Source: Proteinivorax hydrogeniformans
GTDB lineage: Bacteria > Bacillota > Proteinivoracia > Proteinivoracales > Proteinivoracaceae
Assembly (NCBI RefSeq): GCF_040515995.1
Contig: NZ_CP159485.1
Coordinates: 1,550,001 to 1,614,000, forward strand
Reading direction: 5' to 3'
DNA length: 64,000 bases
Of the stretch, positions 33,121-41,590 are shown piece by piece. The notes below the pieces were generated by a model. The model was given only the letters and a program-made list of their open reading frames with translations. It did not search any database and was not told the DNA's origin. Made by a program: the position numbers and the translations under genes. The first letter of the stretch is position 1; each line of letters opens with the position of its first letter.

Positions 33121-34410
33121 TCATTTAATACACCCAGGAATCAACCTTTCTAATTCTGAAAAAAACTCAGAATTAGATATTTCTACCCATTTTGCATCTT
33201 CAATTTTAGTCTCCCCCGCACTTCCTAACGCAGCAACAGACATAGACATAATAACTCTATGGTCTTTTTGACAGTTTAAAACAGTTCCATTTAATTGAGT
33301 CTTCCCTCGTACTATAAACCCATCTTTTAACTCTTTTATATCCGCCCCTAGTTTATTAAGGTTTGAAACTGTGTTACTTATTCTATCACTTTCCTTAACT
33401 CTTAATTCCTCTGCTCCTCTAACCTTAGTAATACCATCGGCATAAGCTGCTAAAACTGCAATTAAAGGTAGCTCATCAATTAAGTTAGCCACCATATCTT
33501 GCGATATTTCAATCCCTTTTAAACTAGAGGGCTTTATCCGTATGCAGCCCACTAACTCATCGTTCCATTTCTTTGTATCGAAAACTTCAACTTTAGCATT
33601 CATAGCTTTTATAACTTGTAAAAAACCTGTTCTAGTGGGGTTTAATCCGACATCTTTAACTGTCAACTCAAAACCTTTAACAAGTGCAGCTGCAATCATA
33701 AAAGCTGCTGAAGAAAAGTCACCACAAACATTATACTCTCCCCTGACAATTGGTTTTTGAGGTCCTTTAATTTTTAAGTATGGGTATTGATTTATTAGGC
33801 TAACACCATAATGCTTTAGCATAATCTCAGTATGATCTCTAGATTTTGCTGGTTGTTTTATTTTAACCTTGCCACAACCAAGCAGCGCTGCAAAAAGTAA
33901 GGCCGTTTTCACCTGAGCGCTAGCCACAGGCATATCGTAGAAAATCTCTGTATATTTACGCCGATTTGGCTTTATTGTAATAGGCAATTTCCCATCGCTT
34001 GATTCAATATCGAGCCCTAGATCCTGTAATGGTAAAACAATCCTATCCATCGGCCTTTTAGATAATGAAGCATCGCCTACTAAAGTTGCTTCAGCACCTA
34101 AAGATGCTGCAACGACACCAATCAGCCTAGCTGTAGTGCCTGAGTTTTCGCAGTCTAAAACAACATTATTTTTTTTAGTTTTTTCTTCCATCTTAATTAT
34201 AACTGTGTTCTCATTTCTAATAACTTTAAAGCCTAAATTCTCCACACACCTTAGGGTTGCTTGACAGTCTTTTGCCAATGAAAAATTATTGATTTTTATT
34301 GTTCCTTTACTTAGCGCCGTTAACATCGCTATCCTATGACTTATTGATTTGTCGCCACCAGGTGTATAAACAGTATTATAAACCTTATCCCCTTTTGAAA
34401 TAACCAACAT
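33121..34410 (-). CDS. aroA: 3-phosphoshikimate 1-carboxyvinyltransferase (EPSP synthase)
   Basis: AroA joins PEP to shikimate 3-phosphate in aromatic amino acid synthesis. The 429 residues show PGGDKSISHRIAMLTAL (about 18), NSGTTARLIGV (about 86), KRPMDRIVLPL (about 120) and RVKESDRISN (about 337). The segment here reads NSGTTARL rather than the common NAGTAMR, which suggests a class II-type sequence. I take ATG at 34410, 9 bases after GGAGG, rather than an in-frame TTG upstream of that site. It overlaps aroB by 26 bases. Confidence 0.94.
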   Translation of the reverse strand: MLVISKGDKVYNTVYTPGGDKSISHRIAMLTALSKGTIKINNFSLAKDCQATLRCVENLGFKVIRNENTVIIKMEEKTKKNNVVLDCENSGTTARLIGVVAASLGAEATLVGDASLSKRPMDRIVLPLQDLGLDIESSDGKLPITIKPNRRKYTEIFYDMPVASAQVKTALLFAALLGCGKVKIKQPAKSRDHTEIMLKHYGVSLINQYPYLKIKGPQKPIVRGEYNVCGDFSSAAFMIAAALVKGFELTVKDVGLNPTRTGFLQVIKAMNAKVEVFDTKKWNDELVGCIRIKPSSLKGIEISQDMVANLIDELPLIAVLAAYADGITKVRGAEELRVKESDRISNTVSNLNKLGADIKELKDGFIVRGKTQLNGTVLNCQKDHRVIMSMSVAALGSAGETKIEDAKWVEISNSEFFSELERLIPGCIK

Positions 34411-35449
34411 CGCCGTTAACCTCCGCAAATTTATTCCAACACATATTTAAAAAATTTAAGGTAACTTTTTCCGTAGCCCAGCCTTTTGCCAATGGATAAA
34501 TAAATACCAATTTGTCTTTATCTGCCTTTTTGTCATAGCATAAGTTTTGTTGTACATACTTTGTAAAAACACTATACTTTATGCCTGGAAGTATGGGCTT
34601 TAATAACTCGTAATATTTAGTGGCATCGTTAATACCTAGTTTTCCTTTATAAAAAGCAACAAACAGAGCAAAGTTTAGTCCAATTGCCACAGCTTGACCA
34701 TGGCCTAGGGGATGTTTGCACTGCTTCTCTATGGCATGTCCTATAGTATGCCCAAGGTTTAGTGCCACCCGTTTACCTTTTGTATCAAAAAAGTCGTCAT
34801 CTACATATTTTTCTTTTATCCGAAAGCACAGCGGCACTAAATTATTATATTTAGATATATCTCCATTTAAAATTGACTCTATATCCCCCTTGGCATCAAC
34901 AAAATCATCAGGTTGTAGCATCACATACTTTGCTACTTCCCCAAGACCATTATATACTTCTTTTTTGGGCAAACTCCTCAAAACCGAAGTATCTATACCT
35001 ATAACATCAGCTGGATAAAAGCTCCCGAGCTGGTTTTTATATTCTCCAAAATTCACAGCTGTTTTACCGCCATAAGCACTGTCAACCTGCGCAATGATCG
35101 TTGTAGGTAAATAGCAAAGTTTTGCACCCCTTTTATAGATTGATGCAAAAAAACCTGCTAGATCTAAAACTGCACCACCGCCTATAGCAACTGCCCAATC
35201 ACCACGATTAAGTTTAAAATCCAACGCTTTTTCAGCTAAAATTTTCACAAAATCCAATGACTTCTTTTCTTCCGGGTTCTTCACCAAAACTTCATCTACA
35301 TTCTGAAAATTTTTCTTAAACGACGCTAGTTTATCAGCATATAACTCTTTTATCCTGTGATCTATCACCAACATAGCTCTATCGTCAGCTAATTCTTCAG
35401 CGCACTGCTTCCAGCTGCTTTTTCCAAAAAAACATCTACTAGTTCTCAT
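34385..35449 (-). CDS. aroB: 3-dehydroquinate synthase
   Basis: AroB makes 3-dehydroquinate from DAHP using NAD and a divalent metal. The 354 residues have the NAD motif GGGAVLDLAGFFASIYKRG (about 91), the PTTIIAQVDSAYGGKTAVN loop (about 117), and metal-binding NLGHTIGHAIE and LGHGQAVAIG (about 231-260). It overlaps aroC by 11 bases and aroA by 26, indicating a tightly coupled aroC-aroB-aroA run. Other shikimate pathway genes are not nearby. Confidence 0.93.
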   Translation of the reverse strand: MRTSRCFFGKSSWKQCAEELADDRAMLVIDHRIKELYADKLASFKKNFQNVDEVLVKNPEEKKSLDFVKILAEKALDFKLNRGDWAVAIGGGAVLDLAGFFASIYKRGAKLCYLPTTIIAQVDSAYGGKTAVNFGEYKNQLGSFYPADVIGIDTSVLRSLPKKEVYNGLGEVAKYVMLQPDDFVDAKGDIESILNGDISKYNNLVPLCFRIKEKYVDDDFFDTKGKRVALNLGHTIGHAIEKQCKHPLGHGQAVAIGLNFALFVAFYKGKLGINDATKYYELLKPILPGIKYSVFTKYVQQNLCYDKKADKDKLVFIYPLAKGWATEKVTLNFLNMCWNKFAEVNGDVGYFKRG

Positions 35450-36584
35450 AATCCTTTTGCCTTTCTACCCGTCTAACATAGTTTTTGAAATTATTTTTAA
35501 CATCATTTAACGAGTCTCCCCCAAACTTTTCTAAAAACACCCTTGCTATTTCTATAGCAGTTACTGAGCTAACAACCACAGATGCTGCTGGAACAACTGT
35601 TGTATCGCTTCTTTGGTAGTCGGTTACTGTTTCTTTATAAGTTTCAACGTTATAGGTTCTTAGTCCCTTTAAAACTGTTGGGATAGGCTTAATTGCCGTT
35701 GTAAAGCAGATATGTTGACCATTTGACATGCCGCCTTCAATGCCCCCTGCGTTGTTAGTAATCCTATAGATTTTTTTATTTTCATCTAAAAATATCTCAT
35801 CATGATACTGGCTACCTTTAAGCTTGGATCCTTTAAACCCTATGCCAAATTCAACCCCTTTGACAGAAGGTATTGACATGACTTGACTAGTCAATCTGCA
35901 ATCTAACTTTTTGTCCCATTGGGAGTAACTACCTAGCCCCATAGGTAGATTTCGAACCTCTGTGTATACCTTGCCACCAAGACTGTCTTTCTCTTCTTTT
36001 GCTTTGTCGATTTCTTTTACCATTTCTTCATGGTTGTCAAACGGGCAGTATACCGGAGAATTATACACCAAATCCTTAGGTACGTTTGATTTTATAGCTG
36101 AAGATATAGTTCCTATACTATATACATACGAAACTATAGTAATATTAAATTTCTCTAGTAATTGTTCAGAAATAGCACCTACAGCAACCCTGATTGCTGT
36201 TTCTCTAGCGCTCGCTCTTTCTAGAACATCTCTACAATCACTTAAATTATATTTATACATACCCACTAAATCGGCGTGTCCTGGCCTAGGTGTACAATAT
36301 TTCATCTTATCATCGTCATTATAAATCTCCCTATAATTATACCAGTCCTTATTTTCTATAACTAATCCAATGGGCGCACCTGTAGTATATCCGCCTCTTA
36401 CACCAGAATAAATATTAACCTTGTCCTTTTCAATTTTCATTCTATTGCCCCTACCATACCCACCTTGCCTTAGTCTTAGAACATTGTTAATTTTATTGAC
36501 ATCTATATCTAACCCTGCTGGTATTCCCTCAATAATCGCAATTAAGCCCTTATTGTGGGACTCCCCTGCTGTTAGGTACCTCAT
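35439..36584 (-). CDS. aroC: Chorismate synthase
   Basis: AroC forms chorismate from EPSP and needs reduced FMN. The 381 residues open MRYLTAGESHNKGLIAIIEG and show RQGGYGRGNRMKIEKD (about 37), RPGHADLVG (about 100), RASARETAIRVAVGAI (about 120) and the GGMSNG motif near residue 284. The ATG at 36584, 6 bases after AAAGGAGG, is clearly the start although the frame extends 51 bases further. It starts inside the end of the preceding Gate-domain gene (35-base overlap). Confidence 0.95.
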   Translation of the reverse strand: MRYLTAGESHNKGLIAIIEGIPAGLDIDVNKINNVLRLRQGGYGRGNRMKIEKDKVNIYSGVRGGYTTGAPIGLVIENKDWYNYREIYNDDDKMKYCTPRPGHADLVGMYKYNLSDCRDVLERASARETAIRVAVGAISEQLLEKFNITIVSYVYSIGTISSAIKSNVPKDLVYNSPVYCPFDNHEEMVKEIDKAKEEKDSLGGKVYTEVRNLPMGLGSYSQWDKKLDCRLTSQVMSIPSVKGVEFGIGFKGSKLKGSQYHDEIFLDENKKIYRITNNAGGIEGGMSNGQHICFTTAIKPIPTVLKGLRTYNVETYKETVTDYQRSDTTVVPAASVVVSSVTAIEIARVFLEKFGGDSLNDVKNNFKNYVRRVERQKDYEN

Positions 36585-37020
36585 ATGAATCCTCCTTTGC
36601 CCACCTTTTATATAATAATGTGGCCAAAACTGCACTTAAAATCCTAAAAATTAGCACCCAGTGCCATGCAGCTCCTATCCTAGCAAAAACGATTGTTTCT
36701 TCTAAAATTGCGTGGCAAATTCCCACAAAAATTAGCAGTCCAGTTAACTCTTTCTTAGTAAAGTTTTGCTCTTTTGCTAAGCTCATAATTACCCCTGCAC
36801 CATAAGTTAGTCCAACGAAAAGTCCTACGCTCAACGGAACTGCAGTTTCCTTAGGAAGCCCTAACCCTCTAGTTAAGGGTGCAAATAAATTCCCTATTTT
36901 ATCTAACACCTTAAATTCTTTTAAAAACTCGATAACTATAAGTAATGGTACAATAATAACTGCCAAGTTTATAATATCTAACGTCGCCATCTTCAAACTT
37001 TCTAATAGAAATATAATCAT
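36550..37020 (-). CDS. Gate-domain (nucleoside recognition) membrane protein, second of a pair
   Basis: A 156-residue membrane protein with about four spans. GLFVGLTYGAGVIMSLAK (about 67) and the HAILEETIVFARIGA segment (about 99) are typical of Gate-domain proteins, a fold shared with SpmB, FeoB and concentrative nucleoside transporters. The substrate is unknown. It follows the related 139-residue gene by 16 bases and leads into aroC. A link to sporulation (SpmA/SpmB-like) is possible but the proteins are shorter than SpmA/B. Confidence 0.75.
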   Translation of the reverse strand: MIIFLLESLKMATLDIINLAVIIVPLLIVIEFLKEFKVLDKIGNLFAPLTRGLGLPKETAVPLSVGLFVGLTYGAGVIMSLAKEQNFTKKELTGLLIFVGICHAILEETIVFARIGAAWHWVLIFRILSAVLATLLYKRWAKEDSYEVPNSRGVPQ

Positions 37021-37036
37021 TTCAGTTTTACATCCT

Positions 37037-37456
37037 TTATAAAATTTGTCCTAAAATAATTCCCGCTATTATAGACATAACAAGCCGACTCCCAACTACA
37101 AGCAAAGGTTTTGCACCTGTCTTTTTAGCTATCACAGTCTCAGTTAGCATACTATGGCATATAGCAACCATTGTTGATAAAATCGTTAGCTCAACAGCGC
37201 TAAAATCAAGGCTAAGCATAGCAGCTACAGCCCCATAAACAGTAGTTAGATTACCAATAATTAAAACTAAAGCAGCTTCTCCAGGCAAAGAAAATATTGA
37301 CATAACCGGCATTAACACATCAGCTAGGCTTTCTAAAAAACCCAAATACTCCAAAAAATTAACCAAGGTAATAATAGGTATCATTACCTTGGCTAACTCC
37401 CAAACTACAGAAAGCCCATTCTTTGAGCCATCTCTTATAATTTTAAGTAGTTTCAC
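37037..37456 (-). CDS. Gate-domain (nucleoside recognition) membrane protein, first of a pair
   Basis: A 139-residue membrane protein: MIPIITLVNFLEYLGFLE (about 26), then IGNLTTVYGAVAAMLSL (about 66) and VAICHSMLTETVIAKKTGA (about 96). The H-x-x-L-x-E-T pattern is shared with its partner downstream, so the two look like ancient duplicates that may form a heterodimer. Function is unknown. The probable GTG start at 37456 lies within the end of divIVA (14-base overlap). Confidence 0.72.
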   Translation of the reverse strand: MKLLKIIRDGSKNGLSVVWELAKVMIPIITLVNFLEYLGFLESLADVLMPVMSIFSLPGEAALVLIIGNLTTVYGAVAAMLSLDFSAVELTILSTMVAICHSMLTETVIAKKTGAKPLLVVGSRLVMSIIAGIILGQIL

Positions 37457-37922
37457 TTAAATCATTCTCCAAATTATTCCAGTCATCGGAGTTTATCATT
37501 TCTAGCTGCGCTTCTAGTAGTGTTCTAAATCTAGTTCTAAATACATGAGATTGTTTTGCCATCTCTTCCACATCTGAGTGTATTTTTCTAGCCTTTGTTA
37601 TAGCTTCTTCAACAATTTTCTTTGCTTCTCTTTCTGCTTCTCTTCTTATAAGTTCGCCTTCTCTGCTGGCATTTTGCTTAACTTCCTCTGCAGTTTCCTG
37701 GGCGACAACTATTGCATTATGTAGCGTATCCTCAATTTTTGAGTAATGTTCTAATTTCTCGGTTAAATCCTTCGAATTTTTTTCTAAATCTTGCTTTTCC
37801 TTCATTACACGTTCATAATCATCTACTATTTGATCTAAAAACTCGTTAACTTCATCTTCATTAAAACCTCTAAACGATTTACTAAATTCCTTATTGTGGA
37901 TATCTAAGGGGGTTAGTGACAT
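37443..37922 (-). CDS. divIVA: Cell division/polarity protein DivIVA
   Basis: DivIVA is a coiled-coil protein that gathers at curved membrane near the septum and poles. The 159 residues start with the conserved membrane-binding region SLTPLDIHNKEFSKSFRGF and EDEVNEFLDQIVDDY, followed by a long coiled coil (about 30-140). GGAGGTG is well placed before the ATG at 37922. It ends the ylm cluster and overlaps the first Gate-domain gene. Confidence 0.94.
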   Translation of the reverse strand: MSLTPLDIHNKEFSKSFRGFNEDEVNEFLDQIVDDYERVMKEKQDLEKNSKDLTEKLEHYSKIEDTLHNAIVVAQETAEEVKQNASREGELIRREAEREAKKIVEEAITKARKIHSDVEEMAKQSHVFRTRFRTLLEAQLEMINSDDWNNLENDLSETT

Positions 37923-37997
37923 TAATTAGCACCTCCGATTTGAATGTTTATTTCTTATGTAATATTTCTACATTTTACCTTCAAATCCTTTTTATTT

Positions 37998-38783
37998 TTA
38001 CATAAATCTATTTAATTCTAAGTGAATCCTACCTTTTCTAGTTTCTCCACCACAAGCGGCTAACTCCACTCTTCCTTTTCCCCTTAGAGAAATTATATCT
38101 CCTTCCTCTAGAGTAAAAGAAGGATTTTTGATAGTCTTCCAGTTCACCTTAACCCGTTCACCTTTAATAAGGCCAGATAGCTTTGTACGGGATAGACCAA
38201 AACCTAACCCTGAAACAGCATCTAACCGTAAAGAAGCTACTGTTCCTTTTATTTTTTTTATTTTGATATCCTCAACTTTAAGTTGGTGTGGATATATTTC
38301 TTTAACCTTAACGCTTACATTCCCAACTTTTTCTAGGTTAAGTTTTACAAAATCTACAAGGCTATCGTCTATTACCGCTTGACAACCATCTTCAGATACG
38401 ATGATGTCTCCCAATTTCTCCCTGCTTATACCTAGCCCTAAAATACTACCTAGAAAATCCCTATGACTATATTTTTTGGGAAAACTTCCATTTATCTCAA
38501 TACAACTGATACAATCTTCAACATCGTCTTTATGCAAAAAGTCGGGGAAAAAAACAATTCTGGCCCTTTCAGCCCCTTGATACCCACCGCTGACAAAATG
38601 TTTTATGCCAAATAAACCTTTTGTAATCTTTAAGACTGTGTCTCTGTAGTATGGATCTAAAAAATCAGTTTCCTTTACCATGTTTTTTTGCTGGGCTAAC
38701 TCTGCGGCATCTAAAGATTTTGCAATTGTTACCTTATCAATCTCTTTATCTAGTAGCTTAAATATCTTTTCCCGTTCTATCAT
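37998..38783 (-). CDS. ylmH: YlmH, S4-domain RNA-binding protein
   Basis: A 261-residue YlmH protein. The C-terminal S4 domain starts around LRLDAVSGLGFGLSRTKLSGLI (split over 185-206) and includes GERVKVNWKTI and EGDIISLRGKGRVEL. The N-terminal region has the family GGYQGAERARIVFFPDF (about 62) and DFLGSILGLGISREKLGDI (about 106). Recent work on Bacillus places YlmH at stalled 50S-peptidyl-tRNA in quality control, which would link it with rqcH in this window. It lies between yggT and divIVA. Confidence 0.93.
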   Translation of the reverse strand: MIEREKIFKLLDKEIDKVTIAKSLDAAELAQQKNMVKETDFLDPYYRDTVLKITKGLFGIKHFVSGGYQGAERARIVFFPDFLHKDDVEDCISCIEINGSFPKKYSHRDFLGSILGLGISREKLGDIIVSEDGCQAVIDDSLVDFVKLNLEKVGNVSVKVKEIYPHQLKVEDIKIKKIKGTVASLRLDAVSGLGFGLSRTKLSGLIKGERVKVNWKTIKNPSFTLEEGDIISLRGKGRVELAACGGETRKGRIHLELNRFM

Positions 38784-38796
38784 TAACTAACCTCCA

Positions 38797-39075
38797 TTAT
38801 AAAAGCGTCATTAATAAGTTTCTTAATATCCTAATAAGCACAAAGGCTAAGATAGGTGATAAGTCTAGGTACCCTCCTCCTGCTTGCACCGGCGGAACTA
38901 CATTTCTTATTGGCTTTATAACTATGTTTGTGATAGACCAAATAACTTCCATTATATCTCTAACTGTTTTGTTATGCATCGGTATTGGGAACCAACTTGT
39001 TATCACCCTTACTAATAATAAAATCCAAAACAAATGAAGTATTGCGTCTATAGCTATTAACACCTGTTGTGGCAT
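38797..39075 (-). CDS. YggT family membrane protein
   Basis: A 92-residue YggT (YlmG) protein with two hydrophobic segments (about 5-30 and 70-90). The conserved VRVITSWFPIP (about 22) and the PIRNVVPPVQAGGGYLDLSPILAF stretch (about 53) identify the family, which is tied to division clusters but has no settled molecular role. It starts only 11 bases after ylmE; sepF, usually between them, is missing. Confidence 0.9.
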   Translation of the reverse strand: MPQQVLIAIDAILHLFWILLLVRVITSWFPIPMHNKTVRDIMEVIWSITNIVIKPIRNVVPPVQAGGGYLDLSPILAFVLIRILRNLLMTLL

Positions 39076-39086
39076 TTTTTTCCCTC

Positions 39087-39737
39087 CTAACTAAAAATTT
39101 TACTGCCTATTCTAATTATTGTAGCTCCTTCTTCAACTGCTACTTGATAATCGTTAGTCATTCCCATAGAAAGTTCCTTTATGTTTGAATAGCCATTATC
39201 CTTAAGTTTATTTCTAAGCTCTTTTAAGCCTTTAAATACATATCGCACTTCTTCTGGGTTATCAGTAAGTGGCGCCATAGTCATAAGGCCTGTTATGCTC
39301 AAGTTTGGAAGTTCGCTACAGCTATCTAAAAAGCTAAAAACTTCCTCAACGAGTAAGCCATGCTTACTCTCCTCTTTAGCCACATTAACCTGAACTAAAC
39401 CCTTTTGCACTATACCTTTCTTTTTAGCTCTTTTGTCTATTTCTTTTGCTACCTTCCAACGATTTATGGAATGTATAAGCTGCACCTTTCCAACGCAATC
39501 TTTTACCTTTCTAGTTTGCAGATGCCCAATAAAGTGCCAGTTAGCATCAGGAAAATGTTCTTCCTTTATTTTTAAATTTTCTGTACGACTTTCTCCAAAA
39601 TTATTAATACCATTACTATATAACGCATTCATCTTGTCAACCTCAGCATATTTAGTAACTGGTACAATTTCTACCTTTCTTTCTGTAAGTTGTGATACTT
39701 CTTTTACAAGTGTTTTGTAATTTGCTAGCACAGTCAT
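39087..39737 (-). CDS. ylmE: YggS family pyridoxal-phosphate-binding protein (YlmE)
   Basis: A 216-residue PLP-binding TIM-barrel protein involved in PLP homeostasis. The PLP lysine is in VPVTKYAEVD (about 27), followed by NFGESRTENLKIKEE (about 46), WHFIGHLQTRKVK (about 67), LSMGMTNDYQVAVEEGATIIRIG (split, about 190-212). Its position in the division cluster is conserved. The ATG at 39737 follows GAGGTG at 8 bases. Confidence 0.94.
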   Translation of the reverse strand: MTVLANYKTLVKEVSQLTERKVEIVPVTKYAEVDKMNALYSNGINNFGESRTENLKIKEEHFPDANWHFIGHLQTRKVKDCVGKVQLIHSINRWKVAKEIDKRAKKKGIVQKGLVQVNVAKEESKHGLLVEEVFSFLDSCSELPNLSITGLMTMAPLTDNPEEVRYVFKGLKELRNKLKDNGYSNIKELSMGMTNDYQVAVEEGATIIRIGSKIFS

Positions 39738-39749
39738 ATGTATTTCACC

Positions 39750-40721
39750 TCATCTAATCTTCTGTCCTATGTTCACTAGTTTTGGATTCAATATCACTTC
39801 TGAACTTTCGGTCAACCCATGAACCCACACGTATTCACTATCTTTTTCCATGACTATAACTTCTTTAAAATCCACTTTGTTTCTATTTACTAAGTAAACT
39901 CCTTCCTGTCCTTCATGCTGAACTAAAGCTTGTAAAGGTAGCTTGATACCTTCAAGTGTATCAAGTATAAAAAAAACCTCGCTAAATCGCTCACCGAAAA
40001 AATCTTCTTTTATATTTCGTGGTTTAAGATGAACAAATGCATAATCACCTTGTGCAACACTATCGAAAATATCAGCCGTTAACATTTGACTAACACTCTC
40101 ACTGATTATTTTCACCCTCACACTGCTCAATTCCTGCATTTTTTCAAATTTTTCTTTTTGCATTTTGACAATCAAGTCACTATTAAAATTATCTATAACC
40201 TTAAATAGAGGCTCGCCCGAGCTACTGCTAGAAATAGTTTGACGGGCATAATCATCTTGTTGTTCAAAAACATTTATTAGTTCACGATTGTCTAATCCGG
40301 TTTCGATATATTCAAGCCCATCATTGTAGAATACAATTAAACCTGATTTTGGCGTCTCAATTTCTGTTTGGCCAACAGTTCCAATAATCTGTTCTTTCCT
40401 AACTCTTTGAAACTGCTTAATTTCAGTATCTAAACTCCCGCTTGTTGGGCTATAAACCACCTTCTCATCCCAAAGGAAAACTCCGTCACCATAAACTCCT
40501 CGCTGCGCCGATGCCATTTCAATATGTTCCGTTATTATCATTTGACTAACTGCAAAATCTCTAATCCATAAAAATCCTTGACTGGCTAAAAATAAAAAGA
40601 CTGCAGCTATAACGAAAAATATAACCGCCTTAATAGGTGAAGGGCGATTAGGGTTTTGGTTTTTAGCCTTGCCCCCAGAAACAACGGAGAACCCTTTACT
40701 GTTTCTCTTACGGTTATTCAT
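39750..40721 (-). CDS. HlyD-like membrane-anchored protein
   Basis: A 323-residue protein with a basic cytoplasmic N-terminus, one membrane span (about 31-52) and a large extracytoplasmic part. It has the look of HlyD-like adaptor domains: a biotinyl-lipoyl-like hairpin (SPTSGSLDTEI to VGQTEIETPKSGLIVFYNDG) and a C-terminal beta domain (IKLPLQALVQHEGQEGVYLVNRN). Proteins of this type occur upstream of ylmE in many Clostridia. No export ATPase is nearby, so a transport role is not supported; division or envelope function is an inference from context. Confidence 0.7.
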   Translation of the reverse strand: MNNRKRNSKGFSVVSGGKAKNQNPNRPSPIKAVIFFVIAAVFLFLASQGFLWIRDFAVSQMIITEHIEMASAQRGVYGDGVFLWDEKVVYSPTSGSLDTEIKQFQRVRKEQIIGTVGQTEIETPKSGLIVFYNDGLEYIETGLDNRELINVFEQQDDYARQTISSSSSGEPLFKVIDNFNSDLIVKMQKEKFEKMQELSSVRVKIISESVSQMLTADIFDSVAQGDYAFVHLKPRNIKEDFFGERFSEVFFILDTLEGIKLPLQALVQHEGQEGVYLVNRNKVDFKEVIVMEKDSEYVWVHGLTESSEVILNPKLVNIGQKIR

Positions 40722-40733
40722 TTTATCACCCCT

Positions 40734-41183
40734 TTATTTTATAAGCTTATCCAACTCTAGTTTGAATGTCTTAATATCTTTAAAATCTTTATAAACAGAT
40801 GCAAAACGGACATAAGCAACCTCATCAATTTGCTTAATCTTTTCCATAAGCATATCTCCCAAATCTTTACTTTTAATTTCATTAACTAAATTATTAGCCA
40901 TTTCTTTTTCAATTTCCGACACTAAGTTTTGAAGCTCTTTTATGTCAACGTTTCTTTTCTCAAACGACCTGGTTAAACCTCTTAAAACTTTTTGGCGTTG
41001 AAATAGCTCCCTTGTCCCATCCCGTTTTATAACAATTACTGGCGGTTCTTCAGTTTTTTCATAAGTAGTAAACCTTTTACTACATTTATTGCATTCTCTC
41101 CTTCTTCGAGTTGAACTCTTATCTTCTGTTGGACGAGAATCCAAAACCTTGCTTTCAACCGACGCACAATACGGACATTTCAT
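40734..41183 (-). CDS. nrdR: Transcriptional repressor NrdR
   Basis: NrdR represses ribonucleotide reductase genes in response to dATP/ATP. The 149 residues hold a zinc ribbon (MKCPYCASVESKVLDSR, CNKCSKRFTTYE) and an ATP-cone (VIKRDGTRELFQRQKVLRGL, about 46). I choose ATG at 41183, 8 bases after TAGGAGGG; the longer frame starts before that site. No NrdR box pair is evident nearby and no nrd gene is in the window. Confidence 0.96.
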   Translation of the reverse strand: MKCPYCASVESKVLDSRPTEDKSSTRRRRECNKCSKRFTTYEKTEEPPVIVIKRDGTRELFQRQKVLRGLTRSFEKRNVDIKELQNLVSEIEKEMANNLVNEIKSKDLGDMLMEKIKQIDEVAYVRFASVYKDFKDIKTFKLELDKLIK

Positions 41184-41233
41184 TTTCTTTACCCTCCTAC
41201 GCAGCATTCAATTTAACCAATTAAATTATACCA

Positions 41234-41494
41234 TTATTCGCCTCCTTGTTTAACCCTATCTTCTGTTCTAGTGTCTATTATAATAACATCTTGGCCTATT
41301 TTTTTGATTTTGTTCCAAGGAATTATATAGTCGTTCCCTGAAGACATTAACCCTAAGAACCCACTCTGCCCAGTTACAATTAAAGCTTTTATTTGCCCAC
41401 TGTCAGCGTTAATTTCTAGGTCGTCAAAATGACCTAAAACTTTTCCATCACCTAGGTTTACTATCTCCCTCTCTCTTAAATCAGAAATACGCAT
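41234..41494 (-). CDS. ylmC: YlmC/YmxH family PRC-barrel protein
   Basis: An 86-residue PRC-barrel protein of the YlmC/YmxH sporulation-associated family, starting MRISDLREREIVNLGDGKVL and holding GHFDDLEINADSGQI and the YIIPWNKIKKIGQDVIII end. The second ATG (41494) is better placed, 6 bases after AAGGGGG, than the first (41500). Its role is not known. It is separated from sigG by a terminator. Confidence 0.88.
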   Translation of the reverse strand: MRISDLREREIVNLGDGKVLGHFDDLEINADSGQIKALIVTGQSGFLGLMSSGNDYIIPWNKIKKIGQDVIIIDTRTEDRVKQGGE

Positions 41495-41555
41495 GTTCAT
41501 CCCCCTTTTTCTCAGATAACTTTATTAATAAATATATTCTTAAAAGTTATTATTA

Positions 41556-41590
41556 AAACAAAAAATACCTCAAAGTGTAGACTTTGAGGT
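41556..41590 (-). terminator. Terminator after sigG and the small reading frame
   Basis: ACCTCAAAGT and ACTTTGAGGT form a perfect 10-bp stem with a 4-base loop, followed on the minus strand by ATTTTTTGTTTT. The stop codon of the 46-codon frame touches the stem. Confidence 0.88.
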
